Assembly (NCBI RefSeq): GCF_011516835.1
Contig: NZ_WOTB01000012.1
Span: 62,001 to 126,000, forward strand
Reading direction: 5' to 3'
DNA length: 64,000 nucleotides
Source: Acetobacter musti
GTDB lineage: Bacteria > Pseudomonadota > Alphaproteobacteria > Acetobacterales > Acetobacteraceae
Made by a program: the position numbers and the translations under genes
Notes under the pieces: model-generated
Databases searched by the model: none
The model's input: the letters and a program-made list of their open reading frames with translations, nothing else
Told to the model about the DNA's origin: nothing
Shown here: one piece after another, positions 1 through 8,206 of the stretch
Layout of the letters: each line of letters begins with the position of its first letter
Position numbering within the stretch: position 1 is the first letter of the stretch

Positions 1-1
1 C

Positions 2-220
2 GTCGAGGCCGATACCCGCAACGAAAAGATCAACGCCAAAATCCGCGAGCACAGCCTGGCCCGCGTGCCCGTCATCCTCGTGGTCGGGCGCAAGGAAGCC
101 GAAGCCGGCACCGTCGCCATGCGCCGCCTCGGCGGCGCCGAGCAGCAGATCCTGCCGCTCGCCGAAGCCGTGACGCTGCTCGCGGAAGAAGCAAAAGCGC
201 CTGATCTGAAACGCGGCTGA
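2..220 (+). CDS. thrS: Threonyl-tRNA synthetase, C-terminal fragment
   Basis: The window opens inside this gene; only the last 72 residues are present. They read as the anticodon-binding (HGTP) domain of class II threonyl-tRNA synthetases. Visible marks are [14 protein letters not shown], the [20 protein letters not shown] strand-turn region, and an ending in a short acidic/basic tail, KAPDLKRG. The enzyme charges tRNA-Thr in the cytoplasm. The stop TGA is followed directly by a GC-rich twin-hairpin repeat that may end the transcript. The catalytic and editing domains lie outside the window. The family call rests on recognition of the C-terminal domain only. Confidence 0.9.
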   Translation, partial: VEADTRNEKINAKIREHSLARVPVILVVGRKEAEAGTVAMRRLGGAEQQILPLAEAVTLLAEEAKAPDLKRG

Positions 221-244
221 TCGTCCTTCTGCCGGGGCTGTTCT

Positions 245-355
245 CAGGGCTCCGCCCCGAACCCCGGCAGGGCCCGCAGGCCCCTGCACCCCGATCTGTT
301 AAATAAAATGGTTTGCAAAGGTCCGCGACCTTTGCCGGGTCCGGGCAGCGCCCGG
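245..355. repeat. Twin-hairpin repeat, convergent dimer (C' then C)
   Basis: First half: small palindrome GGGCTCCGCCCC, then the stem GCAGGGCCCGCAGGCCCCTGC. After an AT-rich linker the second half is reversed: GCAAAGGTCCGCGACCTTTGC, then GGGCAGCGCCC. Same architecture as the dimers near 2.1 and 2.3 kb with the order of the halves exchanged. The bases from 313 create a false TTG start in frame with the next gene. Confidence 0.85.
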
Positions 356-447
356 AAATCTCCCCGCAAAGACCACCGCCTCACAGCGTAATGAATTCAA
401 AAGATTTCTGTGTTTCTGTTCATCTCCTGAATGTCAGGAGCCTGCCG

Positions 448-1215
448 ATGAACCCGGTTCTCAAAGTCATCACTCTGGACAGAACGCCCTGGAGATTTGA
501 GGCGTTTCGTCGCGCCAGCCCGAACATCCCGGTCGAGCGGATTTCCGCCTGTGACGGAAGCCGCCTGAATGTCGCGGCCTGTGCGCGCAGCGGCCTGTTC
601 TCCGGGACGCTCCGCTACGGAGCCGGAGCAATGGGCAGCGCCGTCTCCCATATCTCCCTGTGGCAGGACTGCGCGAAGGGTGTCGTCCCGTTCCACATCG
701 CGGAAGATGACGCCCTGATCCGGGACGATTTTTTCAAACAGGCTTCCACCATTCTGAACCGCAGACCCGGCTGGGACATCGTCCTGTGGAGCTATAATTA
801 CAACTGGCCCGTCGCGCTCCGCCCCGCGTCAGGCACCGCCCCTGTCGTTCTGAACGGCCCGGACGGCGACCCCGCCAACATCCGCAGTCAGAAAGCGGAA
901 TTTCAGGCTGGCCGGAGAGAGCCCGTGCTGCTGCCGCTCATTTCCGCAGCCGGCATTGGCTGTTATTCCATCTCACCGCAGGGCGCCGGAAAACTGCTGA
1001 AAGCCTGCCTTCCTCTCGCACAGAAACCGGCCCGCTACGCCCTCGATGCCGGAACGGACTGGATCAATGGCGCGCTGGACGTCGAAATGTCGCGCCATTA
1101 CGAAAAACTGGAAGCCTTTCTGGCCTTCCCGCCGCTCGCGCTGATGGTGAATGACGAAACCGCTTCCACAATCCGCGGCCGTCATCGCGCTGAGGCCGAG
1201 CCTGTGCCCGCGTAA
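448..1215 (+). CDS. Glycosyltransferase family 25 protein
   Basis: Predicted to transfer a sugar to a cell-surface glycan such as lipopolysaccharide. The start MNPVLKVITLDRTPWR fits the family 25 N-terminal strand (VI.L...P.R); then come ERISACDGSRL, GAMGSAVSHISLWQDC (the G..GC..SH..lw region) and HIAEDDALI, the acidic motif expected to bind metal and nucleotide sugar. About 255 residues, normal for the family. ATG at 448 is chosen because AGGAG lies 7 bases upstream; the open frame extends to 313, but that part is translated from a dispersed repeat. No signal peptide, so probably cytoplasmic. It stands alone without other glycan genes, so the acceptor is unknown. Confidence 0.8.
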   Translation: MNPVLKVITLDRTPWRFEAFRRASPNIPVERISACDGSRLNVAACARSGLFSGTLRYGAGAMGSAVSHISLWQDCAKGVVPFHIAEDDALIRDDFFKQASTILNRRPGWDIVLWSYNYNWPVALRPASGTAPVVLNGPDGDPANIRSQKAEFQAGRREPVLLPLISAAGIGCYSISPQGAGKLLKACLPLAQKPARYALDAGTDWINGALDVEMSRHYEKLEAFLAFPPLALMVNDETASTIRGRHRAEAEPVPA

Positions 1216-1249
1216 CAGATCAGACGACCAGGAGCGCAACGGAGCTTCG

Positions 1250-1609
1250 TCAGGCTTTCCGCACGAACTCCGATTTCAGGTTCATCGCCCCGATCCCGCT
1301 GATTTTGCAGGCGATATTGTGTCCGTCATGACCATCGGTGAGGCGAATATTCTTCACCCTCGTCCCGGCCTTGACCACCAGGGACGATCCTTTGACCTTC
1401 AGATCCTTCGTCACGATCACGGAACAGCCGTCTTCCAGCACATTGCCTCCCGCGTCGCGAACCACGTCGTCCGCCGCACCTGTGTCGCTGCCCTCTGCGG
1501 CTGTTTCCGGATTCCATTCCAGCCCGCATTCGGGACAGTTCCACAGAGCCCCATCCTGCCAGACATGCTCACAGCCGCATTCCGGACATTTCAGTTCGGT
1601 ATCCATCAT
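1250..1609 (-). CDS. yjdM: PhnA/YjdM-family zinc-ribbon protein
   Basis: A 119-residue protein with an N-terminal zinc ribbon made of two CPEC knuckles, CPECGCEH and NCPECGLEW, followed by an acidic linker. The conserved C-terminal domain contains VRDAGGNVLEDGCSVIVTKDLKVKG and ends in MNLKSEFVRKA. This is the full PhnA/YjdM architecture at its usual length. Despite the name, the family is not shown to cleave phosphonates in general and its cell role is poorly defined. The gene converges on the glycosyltransferase gene with a 34-base gap. The double ATG (MMD) leaves a one-codon ambiguity in the start. Confidence 0.9.
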   Translation of the reverse strand: MMDTELKCPECGCEHVWQDGALWNCPECGLEWNPETAAEGSDTGAADDVVRDAGGNVLEDGCSVIVTKDLKVKGSSLVVKAGTRVKNIRLTDGHDGHNIACKISGIGAMNLKSEFVRKA

Positions 1610-1855
1610 AAAACCTTATTATTTCCCGAAACCGCCCGAAGCAGAAATACGGGACGTGGAATACAGGAAGGCATCCCCTGAAAAACGGCCTGATTTCCGC
1701 ATCCTGCCGCCGGCGGGGACGCCCGCCACGCCGTCGCTCATACTGTCCCTGACGACCGGCAGAAACCCCAGGGCACGTCCTTATTATTGTTTTCTCTCTT
1801 CCTTTTGGCCCTCATCCCGCATACCTCACAAATCTGAAGCGAAGAGGATACCGCC

Positions 1856-2113
1856 ATGAGCGACGATGAAGACGATGTGATCGTAGGATACCTGATCCAG
1901 CGCGAGTACGAGGAAGACGAGTTCGATTTCTGGGACCCGGAAAACGAGTGGCAGGACGATCCTAACGAAGCCAAACTCTACGAAACGGAAGAAGAAGCCG
2001 AGCGCGACGCAAAGGCTCTCCAGTCCGAAGACGCCTCCATGGAAATCTCCGTCGCCGTCGTGATCGAGGACGACGAAGAGGATGATGAGGACGAAGACGA
2101 GGACGAAGAGTAA
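1856..2113 (+). CDS. Small highly acidic protein
   Basis: An 85-residue protein starting MSDDEDDVIVGYLIQREYEEDEFDFWDP and ending in an almost pure Asp/Glu tail. Only a handful of basic residues (about 4 Arg/Lys) are present, so the predicted charge is strongly negative. No signal peptide, membrane segment or known domain is visible. A ribosome site (GAAGAGGA) precedes the ATG by 8 bases and codon use matches the GC-rich host, which supports a real gene. Function unknown; acidic small proteins can be nucleic-acid mimics or binding partners, but nothing here selects between these. A twin-hairpin repeat follows the stop. Confidence 0.65.
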   Translation: MSDDEDDVIVGYLIQREYEEDEFDFWDPENEWQDDPNEAKLYETEEEAERDAKALQSEDASMEISVAVVIEDDEEDDEDEDEDEE

Positions 2114-2127
2114 GACCGCAGGCATAT

Positions 2128-2240
2128 CCGGGCTCTGCCCGGACCCGGCAAAGGTCACGGACCTTTGCAAACCGTTTTATAAACAAACCGGGGCGCAGGG
2201 GCGTGCGGTCCCTGCCGGGTTTCAGGGCAGCGTCCTGAGA
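2128..2240. repeat. Twin-hairpin repeat, convergent dimer (C then C'), copy 1
   Basis: Half one: CCGGGCTCTGCCCGG and GGCAAAGGTCACGGACCTTTGC. Linker CGTTTTATAAACAAACC. Half two, reversed: GCAGGGGCGTGCGGTCCCTGC and AGGGCAGCGTCCT. Nearly identical to the next copy, 151 bases downstream in the same orientation. Confidence 0.9.
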
Positions 2241-2278
2241 ATGCCGCACGACGTGAAGCGCTGCCCCTGAGGGAAAAA

Positions 2279-2390
2279 CCGGGCTCTGCCCGGACCCGGC
2301 AAAGGTCGCGGACCTTTGCAAACCATTTTATAAACAAACCGGGGTGCAGGGGCCTGCGGTCCCTGCCGGGTTTCAGGGCAGCGCCCTGAG
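2279..2390. repeat. Twin-hairpin repeat, convergent dimer (C then C'), copy 2
   Basis: About 112 bases differing from copy 1 at only a few positions. The two copies are separated by about 38 bases of unrelated sequence and form a direct tandem pair. It sits between the acidic-protein gene and the 3' end of the epimerase gene, where it could end transcripts from both sides. Confidence 0.9.
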
Positions 2391-2427
2391 AGGAACCCCC
2401 ACTGGCCCTGACCGGCCCCTCAGAACC

Positions 2428-3486
2428 CTACCGCACCACGCCAAACTGAAACACGGTCGTGTAATCGAACGTCTCCCCTGGCTGCAGCACCGTCGTCGGA
2501 AACTCCGGATGGTTCGGGGAATCCGGATAATGTTCGGCCTCAAAGGCGATGGCGTCGGTCTGGCGGTAGGCTCGCCCGGACGGTCCCGCATATGCGCCAT
2601 CCAGCGAGTTGGAGGTGTAGACCTGAAGCCCCGGCTGTGACGTCAGCACCGTCAGCGTCCGGCCTGTCGCCGGGTCCTCCAGATGCGCTGCCTGACGCGG
2701 TGTCCCGCCATAATCGCCGTTGATCACCCAGTTATGGTCATACCCCCGCGCGAACATCATCTGCGGATGATTGCTGCGCAGCCACTCGCCGATGACATGC
2801 GGCTCCCGGAAGTCGAACGGCGTGCCCGCAACCGGTGCAATCTCGCCTGTCGGGATCGAGGTCCTGTCCGTCGTCGCCCGGTAATGCAGCGTCAGCCGGT
2901 CTGAATCGTCAAGAATGTAATCGACATGCACCGTCAGCGTGCCGGGGAAGCCCTCGTCGCCATCCGGACTCACCAGAGTCAGTTCGGCGCCGGAAGCATG
3001 TGACAGCCCGTCCAGCCGGCGCACGCGCCACAATTTCTTGTCGAACCCGCGCAGACCGCCATGCAGCGAATTCGGCGGCGCCGTGACCGCGACGTGATGT
3101 TCCACGCCGTTGAGGGTGTAGGTGCCTTTCGCAATCCGGTTGGCATACCGCCCGATCAGCGCCCCGAAAAACAGACCGCCTTTCGCGCTGTCGACCGCGT
3201 AGCCCTTCAGATCAGGGAAGCCCAGGACGATATCGGCCATCGCACCATGCCTGTCCGGGGTCCGGATCGCTGTGATGATCCCACCATAAGATGTAAAACT
3301 GACGGTCACGCCATGCATGTTCCGAAGCGTGAAGAGATCGGCCTTTCCGCCATCGGGCAGAGCTCCGAAATCGGCTTTTTCGAAGCGCGGCGCGGCCTCC
3401 GCCCGGCCGGGGAAGGTGCCGGAACCAAGAAGCGTCGCGGTCAGGGCGCCAAGTGCGAGACGGGGGGAAAGACCGGAAAAGTGCAT
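2428..3486 (-). CDS. galM: Exported aldose 1-epimerase (mutarotase)
   Basis: Interconverts alpha and beta anomers of aldoses such as glucose. The mature part shows the galactose-mutarotase fold signatures SYGGIITAIRTPDRHG, GRYANRIAKGTYTLNG, NSLHGGLRGFDKKLW (catalytic His in HGG), DGDEGFPGTL and ARGYDHNWVING, with the expected catalytic Glu in AFEAEHYPDSPNHPEFP. ATG at 3486 is preferred over 3519: AGAGGA precedes it at good spacing and it gives a clean Sec signal peptide (LALGALTATLLGS...AEA). The protein is therefore probably periplasmic. It shares strand and neighbourhood with the OprB gene and lies near gcd, whose enzyme uses the beta anomer of glucose. Confidence 0.88.
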   Translation of the reverse strand: MHFSGLSPRLALGALTATLLGSGTFPGRAEAAPRFEKADFGALPDGGKADLFTLRNMHGVTVSFTSYGGIITAIRTPDRHGAMADIVLGFPDLKGYAVDSAKGGLFFGALIGRYANRIAKGTYTLNGVEHHVAVTAPPNSLHGGLRGFDKKLWRVRRLDGLSHASGAELTLVSPDGDEGFPGTLTVHVDYILDDSDRLTLHYRATTDRTSIPTGEIAPVAGTPFDFREPHVIGEWLRSNHPQMMFARGYDHNWVINGDYGGTPRQAAHLEDPATGRTLTVLTSQPGLQVYTSNSLDGAYAGPSGRAYRQTDAIAFEAEHYPDSPNHPEFPTTVLQPGETFDYTTVFQFGVVR

Positions 3487-3585
3487 GGGCTGAAAATCCT
3501 CTGATCCGGATGAGAACATGTCACGAAAGATCTGTTTCCCATGCTGACGAAACTGTGTGCGGCCGCCCGGACCGCCGGTTTACCG

Positions 3586-5115
3586 TCAGAACGTCAGAGC
3601 CGTTTCGAAATCGAGAATATACGCGTTGGGATAACGGTTTGTTCCGCCCGGATGCCAGAGATACTGCATGCCGGGCCGGATCGTCGCCCACGGCGTCGGC
3701 CGCCAGCCATAGTTCAGTTCCAGCGAGTTTTCCTGGGAGGGTTTGTAAGCCTGTTCCCCGAGTGACTGCAGATAGCGCGCATAATCCGTCAGTTTCGGAT
3801 TCACGACGAGAAACTTGCCGCCAAGACTGACCGTGTCATCCGGGCGGCCGGGAAACGTTCCCTTGCGGATGATGCCCCATGTCGCGAAATACGGCGCAAG
3901 AGCGGTGCGCGGATCGCCCCAGATGAAGCTGCCGAAAATAACGGTGCCCTGCGCACTGCCATCGTGATCGCGCTGGATCATCTGGTCGCCCTCGAACCAG
4001 CCGCCATAACGGCCCCGGACGGATTCATCGGGCAGACTGACCAGGGCCACGTTCGACGGCTCGAAGGTGGTGATGTGCGTGGTGACGATCTTCACCTCGG
4101 ATGTGTCCCAGTAGCCGCCGACCTTAATGTTTTCGGGCAACGCGCCATGCTCGTCGGTGTCACCGGTTTTCCAGCCGAGCTGAAACGGCAGATAGGTTCC
4201 CGTGGAATCGCCGAGGCCCAGTTTCCAGCCATTATGGGTGTTCGAAATCGTGTTATCGACGTTGTAGACGCCGGCGGAGACAAGCAGGCGCTCGGTGCCC
4301 AGCGGATAGAGCTTCAGATAAGCGCCGGGATGGGCCGTCGGGTACCAGCCATAGCCGGAATTCATCGCCAGAGACTGTGGCATGCCGCAGACTGCGTTGG
4401 TCTGGAACTGACAGTAAATCGACATGCCCCAGTGCGTCGTTGACTGGGCGAAATCGTTTTCCGTGTTGACCCAGCCGGCCTCCATATCGGCATAGCGGCC
4501 GAAACGGTGCTCAAGGGACCAGCGCGTCAGACGCACCGTCTCGCCCGATCCGAAAATCTGCTGCACGGAGTCCAGAGCCGGCAGGATCGACGTGCCGAGC
4601 CCGAGCCCGGCCCGCTCCGTGATGAGCAGATGCATGATCCCGATGTCGTGTCCGGTCAGTTTTCTGAAATCGATATCGGCTCCAAGCCCGAATTCATGGG
4701 CGTAGCGCACCGCCTGCGCCCTGCCGCCGACCGGATTGCCGGAGGTGTCTTCCAGATAATGACCCAGAATGGTGACGCCCCGGTCCTCCAGCCACTGACG
4801 GCGGCCGCCCCAGTCTCCGGTCATGGTGCTGCCACGGATCCATTCTTCATAACTTTCCGGAAAAATCCCGTGGTAACCGGGAGAAACCGGAACAGGGGCC
4901 GAATGTGACGTCGTGGGGGCGGAGACTGCGGAAGAAGGCCTGACCGTCGCCGGCTGGCGGCGCAGCGGCGTGCGCGAGGCATATCCGCCGGTGCGGGGCG
5001 GCGTGCGTTCCGGACTGTCAGGATGGACGGAATCCGCCATGGATGACGGGCCGTGGAAAAAACTGGCCAGACACGTAAAAACGCAATATATTCTCTGATG
5101 TTTTGCGATATTCAT
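3586..5115 (-). CDS. oprB: Carbohydrate-selective porin, OprB family
   Basis: Outer-membrane channel for passive entry of glucose and related sugars. The N-terminus (MNIAKHQRIYCVFTCLASFFHG) is a signal peptide, followed by a Ser/Pro-rich linker of about 60 residues. The OprB barrel begins near TGDWGGRRQWLEDRGVTI, the family hallmark, and continues with YLKLYPLGTERLLVSAGVYNV and FATWGIIRKGTFPGRPDD. The C-terminal residue is Phe (ETALTF), as needed for barrel assembly. 509 residues; the linker makes it somewhat longer than usual. It is transcribed away from gcd across a 250-base region and lies upstream of, and co-oriented with, the aldose epimerase gene. Confidence 0.92.
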   Translation of the reverse strand: MNIAKHQRIYCVFTCLASFFHGPSSMADSVHPDSPERTPPRTGGYASRTPLRRQPATVRPSSAVSAPTTSHSAPVPVSPGYHGIFPESYEEWIRGSTMTGDWGGRRQWLEDRGVTILGHYLEDTSGNPVGGRAQAVRYAHEFGLGADIDFRKLTGHDIGIMHLLITERAGLGLGTSILPALDSVQQIFGSGETVRLTRWSLEHRFGRYADMEAGWVNTENDFAQSTTHWGMSIYCQFQTNAVCGMPQSLAMNSGYGWYPTAHPGAYLKLYPLGTERLLVSAGVYNVDNTISNTHNGWKLGLGDSTGTYLPFQLGWKTGDTDEHGALPENIKVGGYWDTSEVKIVTTHITTFEPSNVALVSLPDESVRGRYGGWFEGDQMIQRDHDGSAQGTVIFGSFIWGDPRTALAPYFATWGIIRKGTFPGRPDDTVSLGGKFLVVNPKLTDYARYLQSLGEQAYKPSQENSLELNYGWRPTPWATIRPGMQYLWHPGGTNRYPNAYILDFETALTF

Positions 5116-5298
5116 CCGTTTCGAACGTGCTCCCGGAAGCGGAGTCCACGAAGAGAGAATTCAATAGTCTGAAATATTCCGGGTAAAAAAGTCCATCGGA
5201 TGTTTCAGGATTAAATTTAACTTCACGCCGGAACTTTATGTCCTGTCCCGAAACCCATACGGCGCATCAGGCGTAAATCGTCGCGGCAAAAGTAGTCG

Positions 5299-5304
5299 TT
5301 GACA
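5299..5304 (+). promoter_or_regulatory. Possible -35 box of the gcd promoter
   Basis: TTGACA lies 62 bases upstream of the gcd start in the divergent oprB/gcd spacer, where promoters for both genes must lie. No convincing -10 box is seen at normal spacing, so the assignment is weak. The rest of the spacer (5116-5365) is relatively AT-rich and shows no clear operator. Confidence 0.25.
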
Positions 5305-5365
5305 AATCAGATGCGGCTCATCTCTTTTCTTACCGATCCATAATGTTCTGAACAGGTTTTTCTTA

Positions 5366-7837
5366 ATGACGACAAGAGCTGACAGGCCGGGCCTCATCCT
5401 GGCCGCAACAGCCATCGTAACGGGCCTTCTGGGGCTGATCCTTGCCAGCGGCGGCGGCTGGCTCGCCTCCCTTGGCGGGTCGCTTTACTATGTGATCTGC
5501 GGCATCGTGCTGCTCGTCACCGCAGCCCTCCTCTGGAAACGCCGGGCCGAAGCCTGGTGGCTTTATGCCGCTCTTGTCTTCGCGACCCTGATCTGGGCCG
5601 TCGCCGAAGCCGGGTTCGATTTCTGGACCCTCGCGCCGCGTGGCGATGTCATTCTGCCGCTTGGCCTCTGGCTGCTTCTGCCTTTCGTCACGAAAGATCT
5701 GGGCCGCCGTGCCACGGCCGCACGCCTCCCGCTTGCCGCCGGTATACTTGCCGGCATTGCCGTGTTTGGCTTCGCGCTTACACAGGACCCGCAGGATCTT
5801 CCGGGCACCCTGCCGCAGGCCAGCGGTCCGGTCACGCCGGGCGATGCGCAGGAAGTCGCGAACGCCGACTGGGGCGCCTATGGCCGCACGCAGTTCGGTG
5901 ACCGTTACTCGCCGCTTGCCCAGATCACGCCGGCCAATGTGAAAAACCTGAAAGTCGCCTGGACCTTCCGGACCCATGATCTCAAGGGGCCGCACGACCC
6001 CGTCGAGATCACGGCGGAAGTTACCCCGATCAAAATCCATGACACGGTCTATCTGTGCTCGCCGCATCAGATCCTGTTCGCGCTGGATGCCGCCACCGGA
6101 CAGCAGCGCTGGAAATTCGATCCGAAAATCTCCTTCGACCCGACCTTTCAGCACATGACCTGCCGCGGCGTGTCCTGGGCCGCGACGCCGGTCGAAAACA
6201 TCTCCACCGATACCGCTCCGGGCGCCACCCCGGGCGTCACTCCGGGCACTGCGCCGGAAGCCGGGCCGGACAGCATCCCGCCCGCGCCTGCTACGCCTGA
6301 TAACTGCCCGGAGCGCATCTTCCTTCCGACCAATGACGGCCGCCTGTTCGCCCTCAACGCCAAAGACGGCGAGCGCTGCCATGCGTTCGGAAAAGACGGC
6401 GTCGTCGATCTGACCGAAGGCATGCCCATGAAGGAGCCGGGCTTCTACGAGCCCACCTCCCCGCCGGTGGTGACCAGCAAGGTTGTCATCATCTCCGGCG
6501 CCGTAACGGATAACTATTCGACGCATGAGCCTTCCGGTGTCACCCGCGCCTACGATCTGCGCACCGGCCAGCTTGTCTGGGCCTTCGATCCCGGCAACCC
6601 GGACCCGAACGAGATGCCCTCCGCGACGCATCATTTCGTGGCGAATTCGCCGAATTCCTGGATCACCTCCTCCTATGACCGCAATCTGAACCTGATCTAC
6701 ATTCCGACAGGTGTGGCGACGCCCGATATCTGGGGTGGCCGCCGCACGCCGGATCAGGAACGCTATGCTTCCGGTATTCTCGCCCTTGATGCGGATACCG
6801 GCAAAAAGGCCTGGTTCTACCAGACGGTCCATCATGATCTGTGGGATATGGACATTCCGGCCCAGCCGAGCCTGGTCGATATCCATCGCCCTGACGGCAC
6901 GGTCATTCCCGCACTCTATGCCCCGGCGAAAACGGGCAATATCTTCGTGCTGGACCGCCGCACCGGCGCGCCGGTCGTGCCTGCACCGGAAACCGCCGTG
7001 CCGCAGGGGGCAGCGCCTGGCGATCATGTCTCGGCCACCCAGCCTTTCTCGGAACTGACCTTCCGCCCGAAGAAGAATCTGACGGACGCCGACATGTGGG
7101 GCGCCACGATGTTTGATCAGATGATCTGCCGCATCATGTTCAAGTCGATGCGGTATGAAGGCCCGTTCACGCCGCCGTCCCTGCAGGGCACGCTGGTCTT
7201 TCCGGGGAATCTCGGCATGTTCGAGTGGGGTGGTCTCGCCGTCGATCCGGTGCGTCAGGTGGCGTTCGCCAACCCGATCGCCATTCCTTTCGTCTCGCAT
7301 CTGATCCCGCGCGGTCCGAACAATCCGCCTGAGCCGACCCCGGCCGGTGGCCCTTCCGGTTCGGAAAGCGGTGTGCAGCCTCAGTACGGCACGCCCTATG
7401 GCGTCGATCTGCATCCGTTCCTGTCGCCCTTTGGTGTGCCCTGCAAACAGCCCGGCTGGGGCTATGTCGCGGGCATCGATCTGAAGACGAACAAGATCAC
7501 GTGGATGCATCGCAACGGCACGACGCGCGACAGCTCTCCGCTGCCCTTCGGTTTCAGGGTCGGCATTCCCTCCCTCGGCGGGCCGATTACGACGGCTGGC
7601 GGTGTGGCGTTCCTGACCTCCACGGCGGATTACTACATCCGTGCGTATGATGTGACGTCCGGGCAGCAGCTCTGGGAGGATCGTCTCCCGGCCGGCGGCC
7701 AGTCCACGCCGATGACCTATGAGCAGAACGGACGTCAGTATGTTCTGACTGTCGATGGTGGTCATGGGTCGTTCGGCACGAAGCTGGGGGATTATGTCGT
7801 CACCTATGCTCTGCCGGATCAGAAGGACACGCACTGA
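5366..7837 (+). CDS. gcd: Membrane-bound PQQ-dependent glucose dehydrogenase
   Basis: Oxidises beta-D-glucose to glucono-delta-lactone in the periplasm and passes electrons to ubiquinone. The first ~140 residues form five hydrophobic helices (LILAATAIVTGLLGLILA onwards), the membrane anchor of this family. From ADWGAYGRTQFGDRYSPL onward is the eight-bladed PQQ propeller, with blade motifs such as ALDAATGQQRWKF and ALDADTGKKAWFYQ. The typical W483-F-Y-Q-T-V-H-H-D-L-W-D496 stretch of quinoprotein dehydrogenases is intact, and the end is VDGGHGSFGTKLGDYVVTYAL. 823 residues, close to other mGDHs (~800). A Pro/Thr/Gly-rich insert lies at about residues 276-313. The divergent porin and the exported epimerase fit a glucose-oxidation module. 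Confidence 0.95.
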   Translation: MTTRADRPGLILAATAIVTGLLGLILASGGGWLASLGGSLYYVICGIVLLVTAALLWKRRAEAWWLYAALVFATLIWAVAEAGFDFWTLAPRGDVILPLGLWLLLPFVTKDLGRRATAARLPLAAGILAGIAVFGFALTQDPQDLPGTLPQASGPVTPGDAQEVANADWGAYGRTQFGDRYSPLAQITPANVKNLKVAWTFRTHDLKGPHDPVEITAEVTPIKIHDTVYLCSPHQILFALDAATGQQRWKFDPKISFDPTFQHMTCRGVSWAATPVENISTDTAPGATPGVTPGTAPEAGPDSIPPAPATPDNCPERIFLPTNDGRLFALNAKDGERCHAFGKDGVVDLTEGMPMKEPGFYEPTSPPVVTSKVVIISGAVTDNYSTHEPSGVTRAYDLRTGQLVWAFDPGNPDPNEMPSATHHFVANSPNSWITSSYDRNLNLIYIPTGVATPDIWGGRRTPDQERYASGILALDADTGKKAWFYQTVHHDLWDMDIPAQPSLVDIHRPDGTVIPALYAPAKTGNIFVLDRRTGAPVVPAPETAVPQGAAPGDHVSATQPFSELTFRPKKNLTDADMWGATMFDQMICRIMFKSMRYEGPFTPPSLQGTLVFPGNLGMFEWGGLAVDPVRQVAFANPIAIPFVSHLIPRGPNNPPEPTPAGGPSGSESGVQPQYGTPYGVDLHPFLSPFGVPCKQPGWGYVAGIDLKTNKITWMHRNGTTRDSSPLPFGFRVGIPSLGGPITTAGGVAFLTSTADYYIRAYDVTSGQQLWEDRLPAGGQSTPMTYEQNGRQYVLTVDGGHGSFGTKLGDYVVTYALPDQKDTH

Positions 7838-7853
7838 CGGCTGCTGTTCTCCT

Positions 7854-7875
7854 CCTGCCTTTTTGGCAGGGGGAT
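7854..7875 (+). terminator. Possible weak terminator after gcd
   Basis: CCTGCC-TTTTT-GGCAGG forms a 6-base-pair stem 17 bases past the gcd stop, followed by GGGGATTTT. The U tract is short, so termination is only a possibility. Confidence 0.35.
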
Positions 7876-7950
7876 TTTCAGAGGGGCTCGTCCCTTTCGC
7901 CGGGTAAGAGAGACAGGTTCTCCGGCGCCGTTCGCAAAGCGTGAGATCAT

Positions 7951-8003
7951 GCAGAGCTCTGCCCTGCACCTGGAAGGGGTCGCGGACCCCTTCACCCCTT
8001 TAA
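7951..8003. repeat. Twin-hairpin repeat, single unit (D)
   Basis: GCAGAGCTCTGC, CCTGCACCTGG and the stem GAAGGGGTCGCGGACCCCTTC, followed by ACCCCTTTAA. The 7838-8206 spacer holds this unit, the weak hairpin after gcd, and an otherwise featureless lower-GC stretch leading into the next gene. Confidence 0.85.
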
Positions 8004-8206
8004 GCAGGGGGATTATGTCGTTTGCGACTATGCCTGCTTACGCCTGCATGGCGATCGTATAATCGTTCATTTTTATTTTCCGAAAGCAGGCAACGACTTA
8101 GCCATTTTATTGGTCTGGTAAAATACACGGAAGGCAGAGCCGCTTTCTTTCACTGTCCCTCGCTTCCTGATACCTGTATTCCGGCTAAGGGAAGTCAGAT
8201 AGCAAC

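Noticed and set aside
313-447. N-terminal extension of the glycosyltransferase frame beginning MQRSATFAGSGQ
   Set aside because: This peptide is the translation of a TH repeat. It recurs as the start of several unrelated frames (minus strand near 2170 and 2321, plus strand at 10510, minus strand at 46050), so it is an artefact.
5363-7969. Long minus-strand frame opposite gcd
   Set aside because: An antisense shadow, Arg-rich, produced by high-GC codon use of gcd. No family resemblance.
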